Below are positions 19,191 to 28,107 of a stretch of 29,893 nt of DNA, in pieces. Source of the stretch: Tritrichomonas foetus (Eukaryota; Parabasalia; Tritrichomonadida; Tritrichomonadidae). The position numbers were made by a program, and so were the translations under genes. Below the pieces are notes generated by a model, which had not been told where the DNA came from, made no database searches, and saw nothing but the letters and a program-made list of their open reading frames with translations. The stretch's first letter is position 1; the number at the start of each line of letters is the position of its first letter. The DNA lies in NCBI GenBank assembly GCA_001839685.1, contig MLAK01000588.1, positions 1-29,893 of the forward strand, given 5' to 3'.

Positions 19191-19786
19191 ATGAATGCCA
19201 GCGAAACCGGATACAAAGTCTCTCTCATAGGCGACGCAAGCGTTGGAAAAACCTCCATCATCTCCCATTATACAGATAACAGCTTCGAACTCGGAAATAC
19301 GGCAACTGTCGGCGTTTCAAACATAACCGCTGAAATTTCATATAACGGTCAAAAAGTGCCGATCAACGCGTGGGACACGGCTGGCCAGGAGCGCTTCAGA
19401 AGCTTGATTCCATTATACACGCGCGACTCGGCCGTTGTTTTGCTTGTGTTTTCAATGGACAGTCTGTCTTCATTTGAAAGCCTAGACGAATGGTATTCGA
19501 AGCTTCGGAATGACTTCAAGATTGAATGTCAATTTTTCTGGTTGCCAATAAAATTGATGTGGAGGAACTTCATGTAACGAATCAAAAAGCAGAAGAATGG
19601 GCCAATAATCATAAATGCAAGCTTTTCTATACATCAGCAAAAGATGGAACTAACATTGACCTTTTGTTCCAATCAATAGCAGATACAATTCTCAGAAATA
19701 AACAATTTCTGCCATCCAGAGAGGGTATTGCAATATATGCGCAGGATTGTAATGTTGAAAATGAAGAGAAGAAAGGATGTTGCTAA
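19191..19786 (+). CDS. Rab6-like small GTPase, frame broken once
   Basis: Two overlapping frames together make one full Rab. The first part (ATG 19191 to about 19529) has G1 GDASVGKTS (14-22), a threonine in the switch I region (NTATVGVSN), G3 DTAGQE (62-67) and RFRSLIPLYTRDS, the Rab6-like switch II. The second part (from about 19531 in the -1 frame) has the G4 motif NKID, G5 TSAK and a KKGCC end for double geranylgeranylation. The break falls after Cys113 in TGTCAATTTTTCTGG; one missing base there explains it. That could be a base-call error in the T run, a real mutation or frameshifting. The upstream TTG at 19167 is rejected in favour of ATG 19191. The 5' half is clearly more GC-rich than the 3' half, and the change falls close to the break. 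Rabs of this type control Golgi and endosome vesicle traffic. Confidence 0.85.
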
Positions 19787-20138
19787 GAAAATCCCAATTT
19801 TATGAGTAAATTTGATATTATTGAAATCACATGAAATATTTTCTCATTCAACATTTCATGAATAAATACCTTGTTTACACACGTAATTCGAATTCATGAT
19901 TTATTTTTTTTTTTTTCAGTATTTATATGGTCATGGATTCTGAGAAGTAACCATTTAAGTAACGAAAAAGTAGAGTATATATACTCTTAGTTCAATACAG
20001 ATTTTAGAAGTTTGATATAATAGTTAACATTTAAATTCTTAACATTCAAATACGATTATTTTATATTCAAAACATTTTACTAAGAATAGGAGATCGTTTA
20101 TTTCACAAAAAAACGGATTTCATTCATTTACAACTTTT
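19787..20138. other. Intergenic region with T-run and palindrome
   Basis: The 352 bp hold a 13-nt T run (19904-19916) and a perfect 16-bp palindrome AGAGTATATATACTCT (19972-19987). Two overlapping TCATT motifs (20120-20128) lie just before the next gene. No frame is supported. Confidence 0.5.
20120..20128 (+). promoter_or_regulatory. Overlapping initiator-like TCATTCATT before the 20139 gene
   Basis: Two TCATT motifs share one T. Their +1 A positions (20122, 20126) would give leaders of 17 or 13 nt to ATG 20139, which is typical spacing for a trichomonad Inr. Confidence 0.5.
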
Positions 20139-21206
20139 ATGACGAGGACTGTCAGAGATAAGAACCAAAGCCAAATTGTCTTTGATATTCATGGTGGAGA
20201 AAAAGAGTTTGTCACGATGAATCTCCGCACAATTCCAAACCGACAACCGCTTATTAAAAGCCAAAACGAAAATTTCAATTTACGCACAGACGACATCGAG
20301 GGCGCCCAATACCGACCTCCAAAAGTTTACAACCATAATTTTCAGTATGACATCTCCGATATTGAAGGCACCTCGACCCATCCGATGGTTGATCCGCATA
20401 AGAAAGCGACAGACATTATGAGCGTCGACGACATTGAAGGAGCCAAACCGAAAGTTCAGCGAGCTCTTCCCCACTCAAATAGAATGACAAATCCTTTAAA
20501 TCCGCAATATGATTTACCATCGTTTAAAGAGGAACCAATTCCAGTTCCGCACTTCATTCGAGACAATATAAACGTCGACGATATCCCAGGGACACATTCG
20601 AAGTCTTATAAGACAGATAAGCCACCCCGCGATATTATGCGAGTTGATGATATTCAAGGAACTCAACCGCGAAAAAGGATTTTAAACTTGAGCGGATGCA
20701 ATAGAGACACACTGAATGTCAAAGACATCAACAATGACGGAATATTTCGATCCACGAGAGTGACAGATCCATTGAATCCAGTTTATCTCTACGATGGTCA
20801 AAAAATTGAAGCAACCGATTTCGGGAGAGCACTTCCAAACCGCCACGAAGTCAGCGGACGGAATTTCAAGCTGAACACCCAAGACATTGATGGCGCTCAG
20901 GCCGACAGCAGCACGAAGTGGTACAGGACATTCAAGCCTCCTCCCCCGCCAAGAGAGGAAGACGAAATGAAGCCAGCTGAGCTGTTAATGCTCCCCTCAA
21001 TGAAGCTGCAAACAAAAGAACTTGAAATGCAGGAAAAAATAAGACAGTATCGAGGCGATAAAATCCATCGGTATGAAAATCGAAACCTGCACGTTTCAGT
21101 GGGAACTGGGGATCCAATACAGGCAATGCTGAGGCAACAAAGAGAGAATAAGAAATTGAGGAACCAAAGAAATGATAATCATACAACCAAAATCACAATT
21201 GAGTGA
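20139..21206 (+). CDS. Seven-copy D-I-x-G(A/T) repeat protein, possible cytoskeletal or axonemal protein
   Basis: This 355-residue hydrophilic, basic and proline-rich protein is built on a recurring short motif: DDIEGAQ (51-57), SDIEGTS (73-79), DDIEGAK (97-103), DDIPGTH (147-153), DDIQGTQ (170-176), a degenerate KDINNDG (195-201) and QDIDGAQ (248-254). Copies are usually preceded by Asn/Met-x-(R/V)-x. A second motif, TNPLNPQY (117-124), recurs as TDPLNPVY (209-216), so a longer unit of about 90 residues may have been duplicated. A proline run (267-271) precedes a charged helical C-terminus (about 280-345). There is no signal peptide or membrane helix. I recall similar DIxGA motifs in proteins of flagellated protists, which suggests a microtubule or axoneme role; this is inference. 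The ends are more GC-rich than most of the window. Confidence 0.8.
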   Translation: MTRTVRDKNQSQIVFDIHGGEKEFVTMNLRTIPNRQPLIKSQNENFNLRTDDIEGAQYRPPKVYNHNFQYDISDIEGTSTHPMVDPHKKATDIMSVDDIEGAKPKVQRALPHSNRMTNPLNPQYDLPSFKEEPIPVPHFIRDNINVDDIPGTHSKSYKTDKPPRDIMRVDDIQGTQPRKRILNLSGCNRDTLNVKDINNDGIFRSTRVTDPLNPVYLYDGQKIEATDFGRALPNRHEVSGRNFKLNTQDIDGAQADSSTKWYRTFKPPPPPREEDEMKPAELLMLPSMKLQTKELEMQEKIRQYRGDKIHRYENRNLHVSVGTGDPIQAMLRQQRENKKLRNQRNDNHTTKITIE

Positions 21207-22003
21207 ATTGTTTTTTTATAGAAAGTTTTGTTAATATAAGCTGTTGGCTAGAACCATCATGTTTTTCCAGATAAGGTTTTTTTGTTAAGGTCTTTTGTTC
21301 GATGTAGGAAATAAAAACATGTAACACTAAAGAAGCTCGATATTTCACAATTTCGTTTCAGATTTTTGATTCGTTTTCAAATTATACTTAAAAGTAATCC
21401 ACGAGGAATTTTTTCAATTTGAAATCTCTTTTCATGAATATTTATCAATCTAATAGTATTAGTCCATTAATGTTGATATTCTGAGCTCGGAGCTTAATAT
21501 GATTCTAAATCAAAGTTTTCTCATAATTTAGCAAAATTTGCTCTCACTCAGGAATAGAAAATACCTGGGTATTCCTTTATATACCTCGACTTTAAGGAGA
21601 AGGTGGTTACTATCTATATATCTTGAGTTGTATTTTTCTTTCATGAACTCATTCTCAAAATCTGATCACTTCGATAATTTATTCATCCAAAATTTTGTTT
21701 TAATTTATTCAAATCGTGAGAAAAATGTCCCAAAGTCGAATTTTAAAAAAAAAACTTCGCAGATAGATGGATTGGATATCTTTATACAAATGACATGCCA
21801 AAGCTCCTCACCTGTTTCTAAAAGTTTAACCACATTGGGTTTCCTAGGGTGAATTGATTTTTATAATTTTCATAAAAACAACTAAATAATAATTGAAGTA
21901 TTGTGCTAAAAATTTTCAAACAAAATATTATATTAAAACATAGGTATTATGAAAAGAAAGTAATAAAGAGAGGCATGGTAAAAGTTTTTTATTACAAATA
22001 ATA
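21207..22003. other. 797-bp convergent intergenic region
   Basis: AT-rich sequence between the repeat-protein gene and the helicase gene. A plus-strand frame at 21538-21852 starts at TTG, has no early ATG and is not convincing. On the minus strand 21705-21854 is open and contains KPNVVKLLETGEELW, which resembles a kinase subdomain IV-V segment; too short to call. Nothing else is supported. Confidence 0.5.
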
Positions 22004-24787
22004 TTAATCATCGCCTTTATATAACGAAGATTCGAAGTTTGCTCCTTCAAGAAGAAGAGCCCGTGCAGTATTAAAAGTTACAACAAGACTTGTAACACTC
22101 ATTAAAACTGATGCTTCTTCAAATTGAACTAAAAGCTCTTTGACGCGTTTCAAAATTCTTACAGCAATGCCATCAGTAAGTCCATTTATATTTGAAATCG
22201 CTTCAGTTATTGATTTCTTTTCTAAAAACTGATACATAAAATACATGACACGCTTTTTCGGTATTTCTAATTTCGGTAAACCAAGGTCAAGAATAGTTTT
22301 CTTTAATTGCGCCAATTTTGTCTCAATTTTTCCCCATAATGAAATTAATGCAGGCATTTTTGGTGATTTAATTTTTGGTGGTGATTCGACAAAACAAGAA
22401 ACAACAATACAAACTTCACTGCTTGTTAAACTCGTGAAAAATCCAGAGAATAAAAGCTCAACAATTGGCAAAGGATCATCAACATGAAGCGCAATTGCAA
22501 CTCTTCCTTTTAGATCTAATAAATCATCTTTCGTTGTATAATTCATGTTCCGAAACAGTTGAATATATGATTCAATATAATGATTTGTTGGTGGATTTTC
22601 AATTTTTCTGATTTCTTCTTCAAGACTGATTTTTTCTTCAATTAGTGAACATAATTCAACATAATCTCTCTTTTTCTTTCTCATTAATGAATTTTCAATA
22701 ATGTTGAATTCAGTTAAAACTTTGCGAGCTGATTCACATATTTTGGTTTTATCTATTTTCAAAATCGGAAAATTTCCATGTTTCTTCCGAACTGCATCAA
22801 AAGTACTAAGAAGAAAAGCGACACGTGATGCTCCCGAAATTGTTTCGGGATTCTTCATGACAATGTTGGAAACTGCGCAAATTGATGATAATGGAAACTT
22901 TATTGAAGCAATGAAAGAATCTTTAACGGTATTTGATGGAATATTTTGGTGAAGCTTATCTTTTGTTGCAGGAACATACACATTTACAAAAGAATTCTCA
23001 AAAGTATTTACTGATGCCCAACCCCAAGTCACACCTTCATGTATTATATACAAAATTCGTCCTTTCTTTAAAACATCTCGAATAAAAGCGGGTGCTAAAG
23101 TAATATTTACAACCTGTTTAAGTAAAGTTGCATACTTACATAACTCTTCATCATTAATATCAATTGCATTATCATGATGATGAGTAGCATTTGTGCTCTC
23201 AGTATTATCTGCATTATTAGCATTATCTGCTTTATTATTGTTATTTGTTATTCTGTTGAGTTTCTTTTGAAGACTTGGTAATCTTTTATTATTTAGATAA
23301 AACAAGAGTGATTTTTTGATAAATTCAAAAGGATCAATTCTCATCATGTTGCATGCGAGAACAAGTGATGATGTAACTTTCATTCTTGATACAAGTTTAT
23401 TTGGAAGTGCGCCAACAACTGATGCTATCATTGTTGGATTATATCCCTTCATTACGAAAATATAAACATTTCCAAATTCATCAAAGCCTCTCCGTCCTGC
23501 ACGCCCTGCCATTTGTAAAAATTCTGAAGGTGAAACGGGACGAAAAGATGATCCTCCCCATTTAATTAATGATGCAAACATAACAGCACGTGCTGGTGCA
23601 TTTACACCAAGGGCAAAAGTTTCAGTTGCTACAAGAATTACTAATTTTCCTGTTGAAAATAACAGTTCTATCGTTTCTCGAATAATCGGTAAAATTCCGC
23701 TGTGATGAACACCAATTCCACGTTGAACCAATTCTCTGATTTTGCTGAATTGTTCACTCTTTTTAATATGAGGATCCCATTCATCAGAAGCAGAATCAAA
23801 AAATTCTAAAGCTTCATTGTCTTCAATTCCATTTAAATGTTTCGCAATTTTAAAACATCTTCTTCGTGACAAACAAAACAATAAAAGCGGGAAATTCCCT
23901 TGAGAAACAATATTATTTGCATGATTAGCGATTTCAAATGGCTGAGGATCACGTGGAAGTGTTGAATTTTGTTGAATTGATCCAATTTCATTTGTTGCTG
24001 CACAAATTTTTGATAATTCACCAGAATTTAATGGTTTATCGCCATCTTTTATTAAAACAGTAGTTCCTGTTTCTTTCACGGCATGAATATGTAGCGGCAC
24101 TGGTCTCCTCTTCTGATATATACAATGTACTGGTGAATTGTGAACGATCGAAACCCAAGAAGCTAAATCATAATAATTCGGTAAAGTTGCTGTTAATAAA
24201 ACAAATTTTACATTTTCTGGAGCAGATATTATAATTTGCTCCCAAACAACACCACGTTGTTCATCACTAATATAGTGAGCTTCGTCAAGAATGATATGTT
24301 TGACTTTTGAAATGTTTGGTGCACCTGAAAAAAGTTGGTTTCGAAGTACTTCAGCAGTCATCACAAGACAACTGGAAGAAGGTGAAGTGGAAACATCACC
24401 TGTTATTAACCCAACATCATCAAATTTTGAAGAAAGCTCAACATATTTCTGATTAGCAAGTGATTTCACAGGTGCTGTGTAGATTGCAACGTTTCCATTT
24501 TCAATTGATTTGGAAATTGCATGATATGCAATGACCGACTTTCCGGCTGATGTGCTGGCCACGACTAAGACGGAATTATCTGTATTAACTGCTTTTATCG
24601 ACTCTAATTGGAAAATATCGAGGTCAAAATCGAAATCAAGCGATGTTGACATATCCAAATTTGCTGGAGCTGAAACGGGCTTTTCGGAGCCATTAAATAT
24701 CGTGTGTTCAACTAGATCGGTTTGCTGTTCGTCGAATTCGGAGATTTCTTCATGGGCATCATCATTTTCGTCATGAACACGAAGCAT
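22004..24787 (-). CDS. Ski2/Mtr4-family DExH RNA helicase
   Basis: This 927-residue protein is a superfamily 2 helicase of the kind that feeds RNA to the exosome. Motif I is ASTSAGKS (77-84), Ia YTAPVKSLANQK, motif II DEAH (168-171) followed by the Ski2/Mtr4-type EQRGVVWEQ, motif III TATLPN (199-204), then GVHHSGILP (359-367), TETFALGVNAPAR (388-400) and motif VI QMAGRAGRRG (425-434). After the RecA domains an arch or KOW-like insertion is present, with WGWASV (588-593) and an Asn-rich low-complexity run (about 514-540). The C-terminal 200 residues fit the helical DSH domain. DEAH replaces the usual DEVH/DEIH. I cannot choose between cytoplasmic Ski2 and nuclear Mtr4. The open frame reaches a TTG at 24805; ATG 24787 is chosen, 19 nt after an initiator-like motif. 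Confidence 0.93.
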   Translation of the reverse strand: MLRVHDENDDAHEEISEFDEQQTDLVEHTIFNGSEKPVSAPANLDMSTSLDFDFDLDIFQLESIKAVNTDNSVLVVASTSAGKSVIAYHAISKSIENGNVAIYTAPVKSLANQKYVELSSKFDDVGLITGDVSTSPSSSCLVMTAEVLRNQLFSGAPNISKVKHIILDEAHYISDEQRGVVWEQIIISAPENVKFVLLTATLPNYYDLASWVSIVHNSPVHCIYQKRRPVPLHIHAVKETGTTVLIKDGDKPLNSGELSKICAATNEIGSIQQNSTLPRDPQPFEIANHANNIVSQGNFPLLLFCLSRRRCFKIAKHLNGIEDNEALEFFDSASDEWDPHIKKSEQFSKIRELVQRGIGVHHSGILPIIRETIELLFSTGKLVILVATETFALGVNAPARAVMFASLIKWGGSSFRPVSPSEFLQMAGRAGRRGFDEFGNVYIFVMKGYNPTMIASVVGALPNKLVSRMKVTSSLVLACNMMRIDPFEFIKKSLLFYLNNKRLPSLQKKLNRITNNNNKADNANNADNTESTNATHHHDNAIDINDEELCKYATLLKQVVNITLAPAFIRDVLKKGRILYIIHEGVTWGWASVNTFENSFVNVYVPATKDKLHQNIPSNTVKDSFIASIKFPLSSICAVSNIVMKNPETISGASRVAFLLSTFDAVRKKHGNFPILKIDKTKICESARKVLTEFNIIENSLMRKKKRDYVELCSLIEEKISLEEEIRKIENPPTNHYIESYIQLFRNMNYTTKDDLLDLKGRVAIALHVDDPLPIVELLFSGFFTSLTSSEVCIVVSCFVESPPKIKSPKMPALISLWGKIETKLAQLKKTILDLGLPKLEIPKKRVMYFMYQFLEKKSITEAISNINGLTDGIAVRILKRVKELLVQFEEASVLMSVTSLVVTFNTARALLLEGANFESSLYKGDD

Positions 24788-24803
24788 CTTTTGAATTTTT
24801 TTC

Positions 24804-24808
24804 AATGA
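24804..24808 (-). promoter_or_regulatory. Initiator-like TCATT before the helicase gene
   Basis: It reads TCATT on the minus strand, with the putative +1 A at 24806, 19 nt before ATG 24787. Confidence 0.45.
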
Positions 24809-25005
24809 TAATTCAATTACAGGCCAGATTGATATTGAATATATTCAGAATATATATGGTCCATAAAATGATTTCATTGTGCTTTTTAGAGACTAGTTTG
24901 AATATAAGCATAAATATAAGTGAAAATATGAAATAAGAACTTAATTTCTTATTTGGATTCATTTAGAAACTATATGCGCACATCAACCTTCAATCAGTGG
25001 ATCAC

Positions 25006-25377
25006 ATGACTTCAATAAATTTTATGCTGGATGAATGGTTTTGGAATGGAACGAATATACAAACATTGGTTCTACTGTTTGAATTCTATCATTTTTGGGT
25101 TTATTACAGAAAATTTATTGTATTTGCTTTATTACTTTATTGTTATTACCAAGCAGTTGATTTAATCAATTTTCATGCCATATTTAATTATGCAAATATA
25201 TTGCAGAAAGGAAAGAGAATTGAACGAAGCTATTCTAAAGCAATCAAAAATTATATAGTGGCAGATAAAGGAAATACAATAAGCAATAAAGATGATTTCC
25301 TATTTGGAAAAGAATGTCTGCAATCAATAAACTTTCGCCTCACTTACCATTGTTTCGATTTTTTGTTAACATTTTGA
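25006..25377 (+). CDS. Doubtful hypothetical protein, 123 residues
   Basis: The frame is open from GTG 24997; the first ATG is 25006. The first half is aromatic and hydrophobic (residues about 20-60 could form one or two membrane segments around VFALLLYCYYQAVDL), and the second half is basic and polar. No motif is recognised. It lies in a gap between two minus-strand genes and has no TCATT next to its ATG. It may be a chance frame in AT-rich DNA. Confidence 0.25.
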   Translation: MTSINFMLDEWFWNGTNIQTLVLLFEFYHFWVYYRKFIVFALLLYCYYQAVDLINFHAIFNYANILQKGKRIERSYSKAIKNYIVADKGNTISNKDDFLFGKECLQSINFRLTYHCFDFLLTF

Positions 25378-25641
25378 AGCATATTGATGATAAAATTTCA
25401 TGAATAAAATACTTCTTTATAAATATCATTCCACTTAATTACAATCATACTTCTTGATTGGTGATAAAAATAAGTTTCAATTATCATTCCCCGAAAACGT
25501 TTTTTGATGTCAGTCATTTCGTATTTCATTCTTGTATTCATTAGGAATCTAATTATCCATAAAACCATTAATGAAATGGGAAATTCAATGACAGAAAAAA
25601 ATATGAAATAAAAAGCTTTATATGACTATGTTGAAACATCT

Positions 25642-26469
25642 TTACAATTCTGGTTTGACGAGCTCTCTCAGCGTTGGCAACGCCCGCTGCACGTTGAAGA
25701 GTATTGCGTCTGTTGTGATTGCGTTTTCATTTGTCGAAGAAACAAATATTCCAGTTGTCTTCGATAAAGCTGTATAAACGACGACTGATGAGTTGCATTC
25801 AAACATTAAAGTTTTCATTGGATTCTTTCTTGAATATATCCTCAGGAAGAAATCAAAGATAGGCTGTGGCTGCTCACCCTTCTCCGGATCACTATCATAG
25901 ATAGGAAGAAAAGTCGCTGCATCAACAATAATGATGTGACATGGATGAAATGATGATGCAAGATTCCGAACACACCTAGTCAATTTAGTGTACTGTGGAA
26001 GGAAGTCTGCTAAAATTTGAGAGAAAGACCGTTTAAGTGACCCATCAAAAAGAGATGTTGCAAAACAATGATTGTGTGGAATTCCAACTGACTCTGCCGT
26101 TTGTTTAGATTCTTCGATTTTCTGCGCTTGTTCCTCTTTTTCAATACGGTCGATCTGATGTAGTAAAATGTATTGTTTCGGATTGAGGCCACAACTGGTC
26201 AAAAGTGACTTCAATTGTTGGAGATTTTCATCTTTCGGATTTTTCATGCAGTAAATGATAGCGTGGGCGTTTGAAAGAACTTGTGGGATAGAGTCTCGTT
26301 GCGTGATGGCCGAAGGAAAGTCGAGCGTGACGACAGAAAATAAAGTCATTGGAATTGGAATGGTTTGACTTGCGCCAGATTTGGTTGACCCAGTGGCTTG
26401 TGGGGAAAGATGGGAATAGATTGAAGATTTGCCTGTACCTTTTGGTCCTGCGAGAACGAATCGGAGCAT
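25642..26469 (-). CDS. Divergent Rag/Gtr-like GTPase with roadblock-like C-terminus
   Basis: This 275-residue protein has a GTPase-like N-terminus with P-loop GPKGTGKSS (8-16). The segment PKQYILLHQIDRI (97-109) corresponds to the strand and G4 motif of Rag/Gtr GTPases (HKMD there, HQID here), and ATSL (137-140) could be the G5 motif. After about residue 165 the sequence fits a roadblock/longin-type fold: HIIIVDAATFLPIYDSD (178-194) is the dimer-type first strand, and a VVYTALSKTTGIFV strand follows near 230. Rag/Gtr proteins form heterodimers that signal amino-acid status to TORC1 at lysosomes or vacuoles. The switch II DxxG is not recognisable (TLDFPSAIT sits at the expected place), so GTP hydrolysis or switching may be altered. 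Family membership is inferred from layout; an SR-beta or Arf-like origin is an alternative. Confidence 0.65.
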   Translation of the reverse strand: MLRFVLAGPKGTGKSSIYSHLSPQATGSTKSGASQTIPIPMTLFSVVTLDFPSAITQRDSIPQVLSNAHAIIYCMKNPKDENLQQLKSLLTSCGLNPKQYILLHQIDRIEKEEQAQKIEESKQTAESVGIPHNHCFATSLFDGSLKRSFSQILADFLPQYTKLTRCVRNLASSFHPCHIIIVDAATFLPIYDSDPEKGEQPQPIFDFFLRIYSRKNPMKTLMFECNSSVVVYTALSKTTGIFVSSTNENAITTDAILFNVQRALPTLRELVKPEL

Positions 26470-26472
26470 TGA

Positions 26473-26477
26473 AATGA
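26473..26477 (-). promoter_or_regulatory. Initiator-like TCATT before the Rag-like gene
   Basis: It reads TCATT on the minus strand, with the putative +1 A at 26475, 6 nt before ATG 26469. Confidence 0.45.
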
Positions 26478-26537
26478 TTTATGCAAATTCACTGAGATTT
26501 TCATATAACATGACATGTATCGTCGAATTTGTGTTTC

Positions 26538-26708
26538 TTATTTGAAGTGGGCGAACAGACCCTTCACCGATGAATCTTTCTGAAATTGGAATATGTCATT
26601 ATAGGCCATGTGTCTAATACAATCAACGAAGTTATATAAAAATCTGTCTCGGAATTCCTGAGAAATAGATTCTCATTCAAATTCTGTATTTTTTGAGGGG
26701 AGCCAAGG
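26538..26708 (-). pseudogene. Coding-like C-terminal fragment upstream of the Rag-like gene
   Basis: The minus strand gives 44 uninterrupted codons ending in TAA (26538-26540), with a strongly protein-like translation (EFRDRFLYNFVDCIRH, then FQKDSSVKGLFAHFK). Across one in-frame TGA (26673-26675) the same frame extends upstream by 11 more plausible codons. There is no suitable start. The lost 5' part would lie towards the inverted-repeat element. The product is not recognised. Confidence 0.35.
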
Positions 26709-26764
26709 TTAAATATATTTCACCAGGAATATTTTAAAAAGATGGATCATAGTATCCTATCCTG

Positions 26765-26801
26765 TTAAGGGCATAGTTTAGCAAGAGATGGTTATATTTA
26801 T
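26765..26801 (+). repeat. Left arm of 37-bp perfect inverted repeat
   Basis: It begins TTAAGGGCATAGTTTAGCAA and is the exact reverse complement of 28108-28144. Its first four bases are TTAA. The next base outward (26764) does not match across the repeat. Confidence 0.95.
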
Positions 26802-28107
26802 ATTTTGGCCTTAATTTCTCCATGGATAGTCAAACATTCCAATTAAATAGAAAAATGAAATCCCAAAAACCTGTTTGATGTCCTAAATGATTTTATAGTT
26901 TTATTATAGCTGGTAAATCTGAAATATCAGTTAAATGTTATCATCATGAGAAATGAAGATTCCATCATCAATTATTTTTTCGTGGCTGAGAAAGCTCGAC
27001 GTCAAGTTGTAGACATCCATATAAATGATTTAATTTGCCTGCTAACGATTTTTGATAGATGACGATTATGCCGGAATAAATTTTTTAAAATTGGTTGTTT
27101 AAGTATCCCCAACTGGAAGATATAAATAATTCTTATATTGTTGCTATGTATTTGTATTTGTATTCTAATGGGTAATTAAATTTATTTATTATTATATACA
27201 GAAAATAAATTGGATAAAGATGTTTTAAACAGTCCATTTTTGGGGCCTCACAAATTAAAAATAATCATTTTCTGAAAAAGTTATCATCAGAAAATTTATA
27301 TTTGAAATATCTTTTGATATCTAATTAATACAGTGTTAATATTGTAATAAGATATATTATATTATTAGTTAATAGCTGCATGAGATGTAAAATAATAATA
27401 TTAATGATTTCAATCAAATTAAATTTATTCATATTTTATTTTCATTCAATTTTTTTTATTATAGTCATTATCTATCTTTCTGAAATTCACAAGATAATTT
27501 GATATGTAAAATTTAGGACTTGAAATGTCTGTTACTGGGAAAAATAGGAAACTAATAATTTTTACTAATCATATAATTATTTCATTTACTGGTTAACTCT
27601 AGATGTAGGGATTGGGTTTATAAAGAGATGCTTTCATGTCTAATGGTTTTTTGATTTGTTTTCGCAATGCTTTTCTATATTCGAAGTATTCAGATGAATG
27701 ATAAAAATTTTTTCTTTGAATTTTATTCAATTTTTTCAATCATTTTCTTCTTTTTTTAATGAATCCACTTTTCACTCCAATATAATATGCTGGAAACAAT
27801 ATATCATATAATACATCAAATATAAAAAGCTATATCAGAATATAATAAAATATTATATTTAAAATAAAAAGATAATTCTATTTTATATTTCCTAAATATT
27901 CTGTTAATTATTTAGTAAATTGTGAACACTTATAAAAAGTTTCAATTCCCCCCAAGCATGTCATCCAAAAGTGTGGAATAAAAACGAAATTTATTATTAT
28001 TATGATTTCATCTTTATTAACTACGTCTATATATTCTTTAAACTAAGTTAACAATTGATTTCATAAATTTTCCTCGAAGATATCGATAAACAACCTATTT
28101 CTCTCAA

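Larger units (their letters stand above)
24788..25641. other. 854-bp region between helicase and Rag-like genes
   Basis: The left end holds the helicase promoter. The remainder contains one plus-strand frame (25006-25377, listed separately with low confidence) and otherwise featureless AT-rich DNA. Confidence 0.5.

Noticed and set aside
19520..19580. Intron as explanation for the Rab frame break
   Set aside because: The two frames overlap and the protein alignment needs no residues removed. There is no trichomonad splice motif (GTATGT or ACTAACACACAG) here.
19904..19919. Poly-T plus CAG as a 3' splice site
   Set aside because: Trichomonad introns do not use a polypyrimidine tract, and no matching 5' site or downstream exon is apparent before the next gene's own ATG.
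21538..21852. 104-codon plus-strand frame
   Set aside because: It starts at TTG, the first ATG is far inside, and composition is ordinary intergenic. It has no motif.
26673..26675. Recoded TGA as a sense codon, since several remnants carry in-frame TGA
   Set aside because: Intact genes here end in TGA as well as TAA (for example at 1747 and 9821) and have no internal TGA, so the standard code applies.
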